This document shows, one piece after another, positions 1-8,300 of a DNA stretch of 12,572 bases. Under the pieces are notes generated by a model. That model saw nothing but the letters and a program-made list of their open reading frames with translations, had not been told where the DNA came from and searched no databases. The DNA comes from Hodarchaeum sp048939265 (GTDB lineage: Archaea; Asgardarchaeota; Heimdallarchaeia; Hodarchaeales; Hodarchaeaceae). The position numbers and the translations under genes are program-made. The stretch lies in contig JBHLPQ010000109.1 in assembly GCA_048939265.1 (NCBI GenBank), forward strand, positions 1-12,572, given 5' to 3'. Every line of letters begins with the position of its first letter. The stretch's first letter is position 1.

Positions 1-86
1 AGAATATAATCTTATTGCTTAAGCCTGAAAATCTCATACTATTACCTTTTTTGGGGTAAAATTTCTTAAGATAAGAATTATTACTT

Positions 87-104
87 GTCAAGTCAGGTCT
101 TGAC
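87..104. repeat. Perfect inverted repeat upstream of argS
   Basis: GTCAAG and CTTGAC form 6-bp arms around the 6-nt centre TCAGGT. A second register (AGTCA-GGTCT-TGACT) lies in the same bases, so the element is doubly palindromic. It sits about 120 bp before the argS start, in a leader of 225 bp where no gene was recognised. A TATA-like stretch (TATTTAAG, about 127-135) lies just downstream. It could be an operator, or a terminator of a gene outside the window, but no T-tract follows. Its function is unknown. Confidence 0.4.
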
Positions 105-225
105 TCTTCCAGAATTGAATAAAGACTATTTAAGGAAATGAAAGAAGCTTGGTTACGCAAATCTTGGTGAAATTAAGAAAGTTTAGAGAGTTAATTGGCT
201 AATAAATGCTTGGGATTAGGTATAA

Positions 226-1929
226 ATGCAATATGAATCTGTGGTGATCCAATTATTAAAACAGGTTTTGAGCTTGTCTCAAAATGAGATTTCTGAATTA
301 TTAAATATTCCTCCCGATGTGAAATTTGGTGATATTTCTTTTCCTTGTTTCAAATTAAGTAAAGAGTTTAAAAAATCACCTCAACTCATTGCTAAAGATC
401 TAGAGATGAAAATAAAAATTCCAGCTGATTCAATTATCAGAGAAGTTAAAGCTGTGGGCCCATTTGTTAATTTTTCCTTTGATATCACAAAATTAGCTGA
501 AAAAACCTTGGTACAAATCTGGAAGGAGAAATCAAAATATGGGTTCAAAGAATCTAATCAGAACACAGTACTAATAGAATTTCCATCTCCTAATACTAAT
601 AAACAATTACATTTAGGTCATCTTCGAAACATGGCACTTGGGGAATCTACTTCTAGAATTTTCGAGAGTCAAGGATTCAATGTTGTAAGGGCGAATTTAC
701 TTAATGATCGGGGGATTCATATTTGTAAATCAATGTTAGCGTATCAAAAATGGGGAAATAATCGCATTCCTGATAAAAAAGAGGATCATTTTGTCGGAGA
801 TTTTTATGTTTTATTCTCAAAGAAAGCAAAAGAAGATACAAACCTTGAACAGGAAGCTCAAGAATTATTAAAATTATGGGAATCAAAAGACACCAAAACA
901 ATAGCTCTATGGGAGAAAATGACAAGGTGGGCGACAAATGGTTTCAATCAAACTTTTTCAAGATTTGGGATCAACTTTGATAAAACCTATCACGAGAGCG
1001 AATTATGGGAAAAAGGAAAAGATATTATTTTAGGAGGGTTAGAATCCAATCTATTTTATAAAGATGAAGTCGGAAATGTTGTAGTTGACCTTGGTGAACC
1101 ATTAGGTTCAAAAGTGTTGCTTAGAGCTGATGGAACTTCTGTTTACATAACACAAGACATATACCTTGCTAAGAAAAAACATGAGGATTTTAATTATTTC
1201 AAATCAATTTATGTCATTGGGAGTGAACAAAATTATCATTTGAGTGTCCTGTTTAAGATCTTAAAACTAATGAGATTCGAATTTGCTGACGGTTGTTACC
1301 ACCTAAGTCATGGGATGATTTTCTTACCAGAAGGAAAAATGAAATCAAGAGAAGGAACAGTAGTGGACGCTGATGAGATTATAGATGATCTTATCGAAAT
1401 GGCTAAATCAGAAATTCTTTCAAGACAGAAACTTCCTAAATCAGAAATTGATATAACTGCAGAAAAAATTGCTTTAGCTGCGATAAAATATTTTTTACTC
1501 AAATTCGTTGCATCAAAAGATTTTGTCTTTTATCCTGAGGAATCAATTTCATTATACGGTAAAACAGGACCGTACTTGCAATATTCTTTTGTAAGAGCAA
1601 ATCGAATTCTTCAGAAAATTAAGAGTAAACCATCCTTGGATGTGAATTTTAGTTTACTTAATAAACCTGAAGAAATCGCACTTATTAGACTATTCAAAGA
1701 CTATCCTGATGATCTGGAGCGAGCTGCCATATCATATTCTCCTCACATCCTAGCGGAATATGCTCACAGATTAGCTTCTTCATTTAATTTATTTTATGAA
1801 AAATACCAAGTTATTGGTGAATCAGACAAAGAAATTCAAAAATCTAGGCTTTTACTTGTTGCTTGCTTCAGAGAAGTTATCAAGAATTGTTTATACATGT
1901 TTGGTATTGATACAGTTGATGTAATGTGA
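226..1929 (+). CDS. argS: Arginyl-tRNA synthetase (class I), bacterial-like subtype
   Basis: Charges tRNA-Arg with arginine using ATP, in the cytosol. The protein has 567 residues, a normal full length. The N-terminal Add-1 tRNA-binding domain covers about residues 1-85 (GDISFPCFKLSKEFKKSP matches the usual 'GD...lak..kk.P' pattern). The class I HIGH motif is HLGH at 129-132 within SPNTNKQLHLGHLRN. The KMSKS equivalent is KMKSREG at 371-377. A DALR-type all-helical anticodon-binding domain follows from about residue 445 (GKTGPYLQYSFVRANRIL) to the end. The ATG start is chosen because the Add-1 domain begins at once; the ribosome site is weak (TTAGG a few bases upstream). The motifs NDRGIHICKSMLAYQ and GKMKSREGTVVDAD recall Bacteroidetes-type ArgRS more than the usual archaeal form, which suggests lateral transfer. 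The gene is monocistronic in this window. Identity is firm; origin is an inference. Confidence 0.97.
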   Translation: MQYESVVIQLLKQVLSLSQNEISELLNIPPDVKFGDISFPCFKLSKEFKKSPQLIAKDLEMKIKIPADSIIREVKAVGPFVNFSFDITKLAEKTLVQIWKEKSKYGFKESNQNTVLIEFPSPNTNKQLHLGHLRNMALGESTSRIFESQGFNVVRANLLNDRGIHICKSMLAYQKWGNNRIPDKKEDHFVGDFYVLFSKKAKEDTNLEQEAQELLKLWESKDTKTIALWEKMTRWATNGFNQTFSRFGINFDKTYHESELWEKGKDIILGGLESNLFYKDEVGNVVVDLGEPLGSKVLLRADGTSVYITQDIYLAKKKHEDFNYFKSIYVIGSEQNYHLSVLFKILKLMRFEFADGCYHLSHGMIFLPEGKMKSREGTVVDADEIIDDLIEMAKSEILSRQKLPKSEIDITAEKIALAAIKYFLLKFVASKDFVFYPEESISLYGKTGPYLQYSFVRANRILQKIKSKPSLDVNFSLLNKPEEIALIRLFKDYPDDLERAAISYSPHILAEYAHRLASSFNLFYEKYQVIGESDKEIQKSRLLLVACFREVIKNCLYMFGIDTVDVM

Positions 1930-1930
1930 C

Positions 1931-1940
1931 TACTATAGTA
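1931..1940. repeat. 10-bp palindrome after argS stop
   Basis: TACTATAGTA is a perfect palindrome starting 1 bp after the argS stop codon. It has no loop or T-tract, so it is a poor terminator. It may be chance in AT-rich DNA. Confidence 0.25.
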
Positions 1941-2067
1941 ATTTCCATGTTTTAAGTTCTGAATTTCACATTTCTCACAAAATACAAAGATTTACATACG
2001 TAGATTAATAATCTGAAATAAAGAGGAAGAAAAAAGCATATACCCATGTGAATAAGCTGGGTTAGTG

Positions 2068-2087
2068 TTATAAATTACATATAAAAT
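2068..2087 (+). promoter_or_regulatory. Probable TATA-box promoter of the aminotransferase gene
   Basis: Two TATA-like octamers lie close together: TTATAAAT (2068-2075) and TATAAAAT (2080-2087). With archaeal spacing of about 25 bp, transcription would start near 2095-2112, leaving a 5' leader of some 35-50 nt. The leader contains a purine-rich ribosome-binding site, GAGGAAG (2130-2136), 8 nt before the ATG at 2145. This supports independent transcription of the gene, not read-through from argS. Confidence 0.45.
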
Positions 2088-2144
2088 CATCATGCAAAGA
2101 AACTTTTTCATTCGAATCACAAGTATGAAGAGGAAGTAACTCTG

Positions 2145-3401
2145 ATGAGTCCCCCTTACTTTGATCAACTAGCAGAATGGACTGAATTCGTCCCTGAAAG
2201 TGAAATCCGCCGCCTTCTCCTCACACGGGTTAAGTACTACTTCGGTGGCGGAAAACCTGGGAGTCTCCCTATCGAGACTTTCAAGAAAATTCTTTACCAA
2301 ATTGCGGATGAATTAGAAACCGATGGCATTGATACGTTGAATTATGGGCCAACTAGTGGAATAGCTTCTCTGAAAGAAACTTTAGGCCAGAGAGTAAAGG
2401 AAAAAGATGGAGTTGTTCTTCCCAATGGAAAAGATGATATGTTAATTTCTACGGGATCTCAACAAATGCTTTATGGTTTGCTAGATGTCTTGTTAAGACC
2501 TAAAGATGTTGTTATTATGGCTCGTCCCTCATACCTAGGGTTTGTTGTTCCAGTTACTAAGCTTGGAGGGGAAGTACTTACAGTACCAACTGATATGGAT
2601 GGCATTATTCCTGAATATGTAGAACGAGGAATTGAAATAAGTCAAAGAGAATTAAATCAAACTCCTAAGGCAATTTATGTTGTTCCTGATTCCGATAATC
2701 CAAAAGGTACAACGCTCCCTGAAAAAAGACGCAAAAAACTCTTTGAATTAATAACGCAACATGAGATGCTGCTTATCGAAGACTCTGCTTATCGGGAAAT
2801 TCAGTTTTCTAAAACTCCTCCTCCAATAAAAAAATATGATACTGAAAACAAATGGGTAGCTTATCTACGTACAAGTAGTAAAGAAGCTGCTGTTCTTCGC
2901 CTTGGATATTCTGTTCTTCCTGAAGTTATTATGAATCCTATGATTAAAGACAAAGGGTATCTCGACCTTTGCACTTCAACTTTGAATCAAAAAATCCTTG
3001 AAATTTATTATTCAAAATATATTGATCAAGTTTTAGGTGCTAATCTTAAGGTGTATAAAGAACGACGAGACATGATGCAAAAAACGATCGATGAACATTT
3101 TCCTAGCCAAGGACTGCGTACTAATCCTACCGGTGGCTTCTTCTTTTGGTTCCAGATGGAAAACGGAGATTTTGACTCTTCAAAATTTCTCCAAAATGTT
3201 GCTATTCCAAATGATGTTCTTTATGTTCCAGGTCAAGCCTTTTACCCAATTAGAGGCCATTCGATAAGTAAAGATGATTCTGAACTACATGGAAATCGAA
3301 TAAAAACCAATGGGATGAGATTAAGTTTTTCTTTCACAACCCCCCAAATCATTGCAGAGGGTATGCAAAGGCTTGGGAATTTGCTTCAAAAAGAGAAGTG
3401 A
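2145..3401 (+). CDS. PLP-dependent fold-type I aminotransferase (class I/II, LysN/MocR-like)
   Basis: Cytosolic pyridoxal-phosphate enzyme, most likely an amino-acid aminotransferase. The 418-residue length is normal for the family. Visible active-site features are Asn185 in NPKG, Asp213 and Tyr216 in EDSAYREI (pyridine-ring contacts), the Schiff-base Lys246 in RTSSKEAAVLRLGY with phosphate-binding Arg252, and the substrate-carboxylate Arg392 in MRLSFS. The segments YGPTSGIASLKE (about 67-78) and NPTGGFFFWF (327-336) are typical of the 2-aminoadipate/aromatic aminotransferase (LysN/ARO8) and MocR branch. There is no N-terminal DNA-binding domain, so it is a free enzyme, not a MocR regulator. 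The usual TFSK before the lysine reads TSSK. The amino donor and acceptor cannot be read from sequence. It has its own promoter and ribosome site and converges head-on with the next gene, 1 bp away. Confidence 0.93.
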   Translation: MSPPYFDQLAEWTEFVPESEIRRLLLTRVKYYFGGGKPGSLPIETFKKILYQIADELETDGIDTLNYGPTSGIASLKETLGQRVKEKDGVVLPNGKDDMLISTGSQQMLYGLLDVLLRPKDVVIMARPSYLGFVVPVTKLGGEVLTVPTDMDGIIPEYVERGIEISQRELNQTPKAIYVVPDSDNPKGTTLPEKRRKKLFELITQHEMLLIEDSAYREIQFSKTPPPIKKYDTENKWVAYLRTSSKEAAVLRLGYSVLPEVIMNPMIKDKGYLDLCTSTLNQKILEIYYSKYIDQVLGANLKVYKERRDMMQKTIDEHFPSQGLRTNPTGGFFFWFQMENGDFDSSKFLQNVAIPNDVLYVPGQAFYPIRGHSISKDDSELHGNRIKTNGMRLSFSFTTPQIIAEGMQRLGNLLQKEK

Positions 3402-3402
3402 A

Positions 3403-5088
3403 TCACGAAAATTTCCCCGCTGTAATATACCAAGTGTAACCAGGGTAAGCTTCTTCTTTGAGCTGTCGCTGAAAAATATCACAAATACCATGAATCCCTG
3501 TCAGAACAGCTAAATCTAACCAGTTCCAGGAGACTTCTTGTGCATCTTTTCCTGGAGAAAACCTCCCAAAGTTGTGGGATAACATCAATTCAGTTCTCTT
3601 CATTTCTTTTCTTAAATTACGATTCTGAGGATGAATTTCAAGCTCTGTTTGCTGCCTGTTTAACTTATCAATTTCTTTTCGATATTTTGATTGAAGCAAG
3701 GTTCTCATTTTTTCTAGTGTTTCTCGAATGTTATTTTCGTTTTGAGCTTTGTTGAAATCCGTGAAAATAGAATACACTGTGTTTTCTAGCATGGGATTTT
3801 CTGTATGCACTGTTTTTTCACCCCATGGCGTATTATAATAAATTCTATTTGAACGAATAAGAATTGGGGGGGAAATATTCAATCTTTTCATTGCAGGTAT
3901 AACTGCAGAATAGTATTGGGTCTCACCTCCACCCCCGATATGAACTAATAGTGGAAAGGTGATATTATTTACAACCGCTCTTGAGTCAGATCTAGGTGTG
4001 ATATTAGAACCTATTTCACTCAAATCAGGATTATTGCTATTATAAGAGAAAGTGAACTCTTCTGTACAAATCTGACATTTCCCCTTCAATATTCCTGTCG
4101 TAGCAATTTTCAATTCAACACGTGTTTTAGTCTTGCATTTCAAACATTCTAAAAAGAAAGGGACATAATCCGTTTCTCTATATGGCAAACCTGGTTGAAT
4201 GTTTTTAGACACAAGGAGATCGTAAATTGAATTCAATGTTTCAACATATCGAGAGCGGTTATTTTCTGTAAGGAGAAATTCAAAAGCTGGTAAAAGTAGT
4301 TGTCTATACTCAAGATCGCTAATAGGATTGAGGAAAATACCTAATTCATTCCGTATATTGAAGAGAATACTCCAAATTTCCTGTGTCCAGGTTGAAAAAT
4401 CCGTTGTTGTCGTAGCTTGGTCATAAATCAGATCGAACCAAGAGTAAAACCGTTCCAGAAGCAACTGACGATATTCATTTCGCACTTTCCCTGTTTTCAT
4501 CAAAGAACGTAAATTTTCTTGTATTTTTAGTTTAATTTCTTGAAACCATTCTTCTTTCGGAAGAGGAACCTTATGCATTGGGGTTCCTTCTGGTACTCCC
4601 CACAAGGATGTGATTACTAAACCTGTTGGAGAATTTGCCTGAGGAAATCTTGCGATAGTTAATTCGTTCTGAATTGAATCATGATCTCCAATGAAGAAAA
4701 AAGTACCTATATTCAATAAGGTGCCTACCCATTCAGCTAATGTAATTTTGTTAATCAAAAATAAAGGGCCCCCGAAAAGGAGAGGCTGGTGGCCTACATC
4801 TAAGAAACCATAATCAAGATTATTGAGTGCCTCTCTTACCTTCAGGGTTAAGGTACCCATTTTACGATGCCTCTCTGTGACAAGATGTCGTAGAATTTCA
4901 ATATTTTCATGGAAACTAGAAAAATCAATGATTTCTCGACGATTTTTTATCTGATTCTTTAACATTCGAAAAGAAGGAGGTATCTCTCCCCATAAATCGT
5001 TGCTAAGCTCACTGGGATGACCCAATGCGGCTGTACGATAGATCTCCAATAGTGAGGAGGATTCATCATTCAAAATGGTTAACCCCAT
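3403..5088 (-). CDS. BshC-like protein (putative cysteine-adding enzyme) with zinc-ribbon insert
   Basis: Resembles BshC, which in Firmicutes and Bacteroidetes adds cysteine to GlcN-malate in the last step of bacillithiol synthesis. Shared landmarks, in order: GHQPLLFGGPLFLINK at 99-114 (BshC GxQxGLxTGPLYTIxK), GDHD at 134-137 (BshC EDHD), and ITPRSDSRAVVNNITFP (363-379) leading into HIGGGGETQYY at 383-393 (BshC 'RPxxQxxxxPTxxxIxGPGEIxYW'), then PPILIRSNRIY. A helical, probably coiled-coil segment (about 450-505) matches the C-terminal coiled coil of the family. Length (561) is slightly above B. subtilis BshC, mainly through an insert with Cys315-x2-Cys318 and Cys338-x2-Cys341, a probable zinc ribbon. 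The first Glu of EDHD is Gly here. The start is supported by about 98 residues before GHQP, as in the family. No bshA or bshB lies nearby, so the substrate is uncertain. Family is fairly sure; bacillithiol synthesis is not. Confidence 0.8.
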   Translation of the reverse strand: MGLTILNDESSSLLEIYRTAALGHPSELSNDLWGEIPPSFRMLKNQIKNRREIIDFSSFHENIEILRHLVTERHRKMGTLTLKVREALNNLDYGFLDVGHQPLLFGGPLFLINKITLAEWVGTLLNIGTFFFIGDHDSIQNELTIARFPQANSPTGLVITSLWGVPEGTPMHKVPLPKEEWFQEIKLKIQENLRSLMKTGKVRNEYRQLLLERFYSWFDLIYDQATTTTDFSTWTQEIWSILFNIRNELGIFLNPISDLEYRQLLLPAFEFLLTENNRSRYVETLNSIYDLLVSKNIQPGLPYRETDYVPFFLECLKCKTKTRVELKIATTGILKGKCQICTEEFTFSYNSNNPDLSEIGSNITPRSDSRAVVNNITFPLLVHIGGGGETQYYSAVIPAMKRLNISPPILIRSNRIYYNTPWGEKTVHTENPMLENTVYSIFTDFNKAQNENNIRETLEKMRTLLQSKYRKEIDKLNRQQTELEIHPQNRNLRKEMKRTELMLSHNFGRFSPGKDAQEVSWNWLDLAVLTGIHGICDIFQRQLKEEAYPGYTWYITAGKFS

Positions 5089-5089
5089 G

Positions 5090-5105
5090 ATTTAAAAGAA
5101 GATTA
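5090..5105 (-). repeat. 16-bp AT-rich box shared by the two minus-strand genes (copy 1)
   Basis: On the plus strand ATTTAAAAGAAGATTA; read toward the gene it contains the TATA-like TTTTAAAT. An identical 16-mer lies at 11448-11463, also upstream of a minus-strand gene. Here it ends one base before the ATG of the BshC-like gene, too close to act as that start's TATA box unless translation begins downstream. No clear ribosome-binding site precedes this ATG. Confidence 0.35.
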
Positions 5106-5320
5106 AACCTTGATTTAGGCAATAACTAATATTGATTCAAATTATTTCTGCTTAAGATGATGAAAAATAAACTGTTTTGTCGCTTAGAGATCCCTAACTC
5201 AATGAAAAGAAAGGACTCAAATAACTACTATCAACACTAAGTTTCAAAATTCTTTTATACCGTGTAAATATAAATCATCCAAACTTGAAAACAATGTTGG
5301 ATTATGATAATTAAGAATCC

Positions 5321-5328
5321 TATAAATA
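5321..5328 (+). promoter_or_regulatory. TATA box of the pilin-like surface protein gene
   Basis: TATAAATA is a near-consensus archaeal TATA box, the clearest in the window. Standard spacing puts the transcription start near 5346-5354, a leader of about 20-28 nt that includes the ribosome-binding site GGAGAG (5360-5365) before the TTG start at 5374. The rest of the divergent gap (5089-5320) shows no gene. Confidence 0.6.
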
Positions 5329-5337
5329 CCATGGTAT
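5326..5337. promoter_or_regulatory. 12-bp palindrome overlapping the TATA box (candidate operator)
   Basis: ATACCATGGTAT is a perfect 12-bp palindrome whose first three bases overlap the end of the TATA box. It lies between TATA and the predicted transcription start. A homodimeric regulator bound here would block TBP/TFB or RNA polymerase. Nearby ATAAAT copies flank it (5322-5327 and 5340-5345). The operator role is an inference from position and symmetry. Confidence 0.45.
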
Positions 5338-5373
5338 CCATAAATCAAGAAAAATATTTGGAGAGATTTATTT

Positions 5374-8300
5374 TTGAAATCATTAATCAGGTTAACAAAT
5401 AAGAAACGAGCGATTTCACCTGTAATTGCAGTTATTTTATTAATTGGGCTAGCAGTTGCCGCAGCGGCGGCAATTTTCATCGTTGTTCTTCCCTTATTTC
5501 AACCCTCAAGCAATCTTCAGATGGATGGCGCGTATGTTATTTATGATGATGAGTATACTACTGCTGCCGATTTGGGAGAAGGTTTTGGAAAAATAACGTT
5601 AGTTCTCTCAAACACGGGTACAGCAGACATTGATATCGTTTCTGTTAAAGTTTATTACGCTTCTGACCTTTTAGGGTTAGGAAGTGGTACAGAAATTATT
5701 AATCATACAGGAACCCTTATTTCGGAGAATAATCCATATACTCTTGATACTTTGACGTCATTAAAGGAGTTATCAGTACGGTTCCCTATTCCAGATGAGA
5801 ATGATGATAATACAGTTTTTTACAGGACAGTCATTACTACTGGTGAAGGAGAGGAGTTAGATACAGCTACAGAGGAAAATGTAGAAGAAACAGAGATGGA
5901 TTTATCCGCGGATCGGCCTGAAATAAGGTATTCGGGATCAGAATTAGGTTTTCTTCGCAGAGTAGCCCCAATTCGTCCGAGTCGAGTTAGTGATAATTCA
6001 GAAATTAAAAAAGTTACATATGAGATTTTCCATGAAGATGAAACTCCAATTCCTGAAAAAACTAAGACTATAAAACCACCTAATACCCTTTGGCAATGGA
6101 GCTGGGATACTTGGAATGATACTACAGAGGGATTAGATAATGGATCTTATAAAATGAAAATGACTGTTTATGATTATGCAGGATTATCAAATGAGACTGC
6201 TTTATTAAATTTTACAATTGATAATGACTATATTAAACCTAAAATTAGCAATATTATGGGGGCCAGTGATAAAAATGGATTAAACACCGCAGAAGTAGGT
6301 GCATCTTATGAAATTAATGCCACTATTACTGATAGTGGTTGTGGTGTTTCTGCGGTCAAAACAGCTTACATATATTATAAGCTAAATGATTCAAGTACTA
6401 CTTATTTAGCTGCTGGGGGAAAAATGACTGATCCAGATGAAGATGATATATGGGTAGGAAACATTCCAGCTGATTTTATTGATTCAAATGCTCTTGCTAA
6501 TAACCTTACATTTTATATTGAAGCAGATGATAATGACGATAATTCAAATACTTCCGAAAATCATGAAGCAGGTGTTTTAGATACAACTAAGCCAGATATG
6601 TCTGAACATACACCAATATTAGAGGTAACTGAAACAGAGGAGGGCCCACCACCAATTACACTTTCTGTAAAAGTAACAGATTACGATACTGTAGACTTAG
6701 TTACTCTAGTGTGGCGAGAAGGAAACGATACAGGCTTATTGATACCTGATCCGTGGGAAGTATCCAACTATGTGGAGCAAACAGATGATACTTGGTATTT
6801 CACCATTCCTGCAATTAATGTGACAGTGGATGGTTTGGATTATTATATAAACGCAACAGATCCGTCAGGGAACACAAATGATGGTTCTGCGAGTTCCCCA
6901 TATCACATTGACGTTCTTGACGGTGCAATTCCGACTACATGGTTTGACCCTAAATTGACATCACCGACCGTTCCTGGTCAACCCGTGTCTGTTAGAGTAG
7001 CAGTGGAGGATAATGATCTCTCTTTCAGTACTGAAAGATATATAAGCGAGACAGGTACAGTTAAATTAAGTTTTAGTATCGATGGTGGTAGTTTCAGCAC
7101 CCCTGACGATATGACCCATACTTCAGGAGATTCTTCACTTGGTAAGCATGTTGAAGGAATTTGGCAAGGAACAATAGCTGGAGGCAATGTTCAAGAAGAA
7201 TCAACCTTAACTGTCCGAGTTGAGTCAACTGATCAAAGTTTCCAAACTACAGCTATACAAACAGATGTCACCGTATCTGCAGCAGGGGAACCCCTCTTCC
7301 GTGTATCAGGAACAGCAAACACTACTGGAACATATGATCATAAAATTGAGGTAGATATCGAAAATTATGGGGCAGGTGATTCTGAAATCACCAATATGAC
7401 AGTGTATTTGTATGATAATACTAAACTCTCCTATATAGGTAGTCCGCTCCTAACTCAGATCAACGCAACGGGAATAAGCATATTTGGAACTAATCCAAGA
7501 TGGGAAAATACATCCACTCCCTCTGAATTTACTAATGGAACTGAAAAGAACTTAAACAACATTATAGCTATTGATTCAGGGGAAACTGCTGAATTATTAT
7601 TAACTTATGCCAATAGTAGCGGAGGTTATTTCGACGTTAATGATATGACTGTCGGAATAATATTTGGGTATACCTATGGAGTCGCTTCAAGTGGTTACTC
7701 AGGTAATATGAAAGCGAACACAACTATCACAGCATATCAGACAGATACTCAAACTCGGTACATGCGATCAGATTCCCATAATGTTAATGGTTGGGGTGCC
7801 TATAATCTAGGAACAACTCAATCTAGTAGCGTACTATCTCTGAATGAACGAACTGGTAGAGGGACTGGTTCTCTGACTGTTACTTGGAGTGTGTGGATTT
7901 ACGTTGTGCATAGTGACTCAACAAGGACAGATTTAACTTCTGGAAAAGTAGCATCAGTTTCTAGATCAATTGATGGAAGTGGTCTTCAGTCTAAAACTTG
8001 GACTTTGGGATCAAATCAGGATATCACTACAACTGATGCTGTGATGGTTGAAGTATACATGGATATTGGACCATATGGCTATGGACCAGTAACTTTCATA
8101 ACTGAACAGCTCAATGCAGAGGAGCTGGTCGCTAGTACGTGGACGATCTGGTATTATACAGAACGTGATTATACTGGATGGCCCCAAGATAGGACTAGAG
8201 GCATCTTCTATTGGGGTGATTCTACATATAACAGCCGCATTGTCAACTTTAAGATCTCAACGATTACTGGCGGTGGTGGAGCTAGTACCCCTTTAATTAA

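Noticed and set aside
2111..2118. TTCGAATC, resembling a tRNA T-loop
   Set aside because: The preceding 70-80 bases show no acceptor, D-arm or anticodon stem, and the stretch is the leader of the aminotransferase gene.
2125..2139. Tiny ATG-AAG-AGG-AAG-TAA frame upstream of the aminotransferase
   Set aside because: It spans the purine-rich ribosome-binding site itself. A four-codon leader peptide cannot be supported.
3540..3755. 71-codon plus-strand frame inside the BshC-like gene
   Set aside because: It is antisense to a well-supported coding region, has no family resemblance and no ribosome site of note.
5244..5480. 78-codon open frame on the minus strand across the start of the surface protein gene
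   Set aside because: It is the antisense of the promoter and pilin signal region. Its Ala-rich start mirrors the hydrophobic helix coding on the other strand, and it has no family resemblance.
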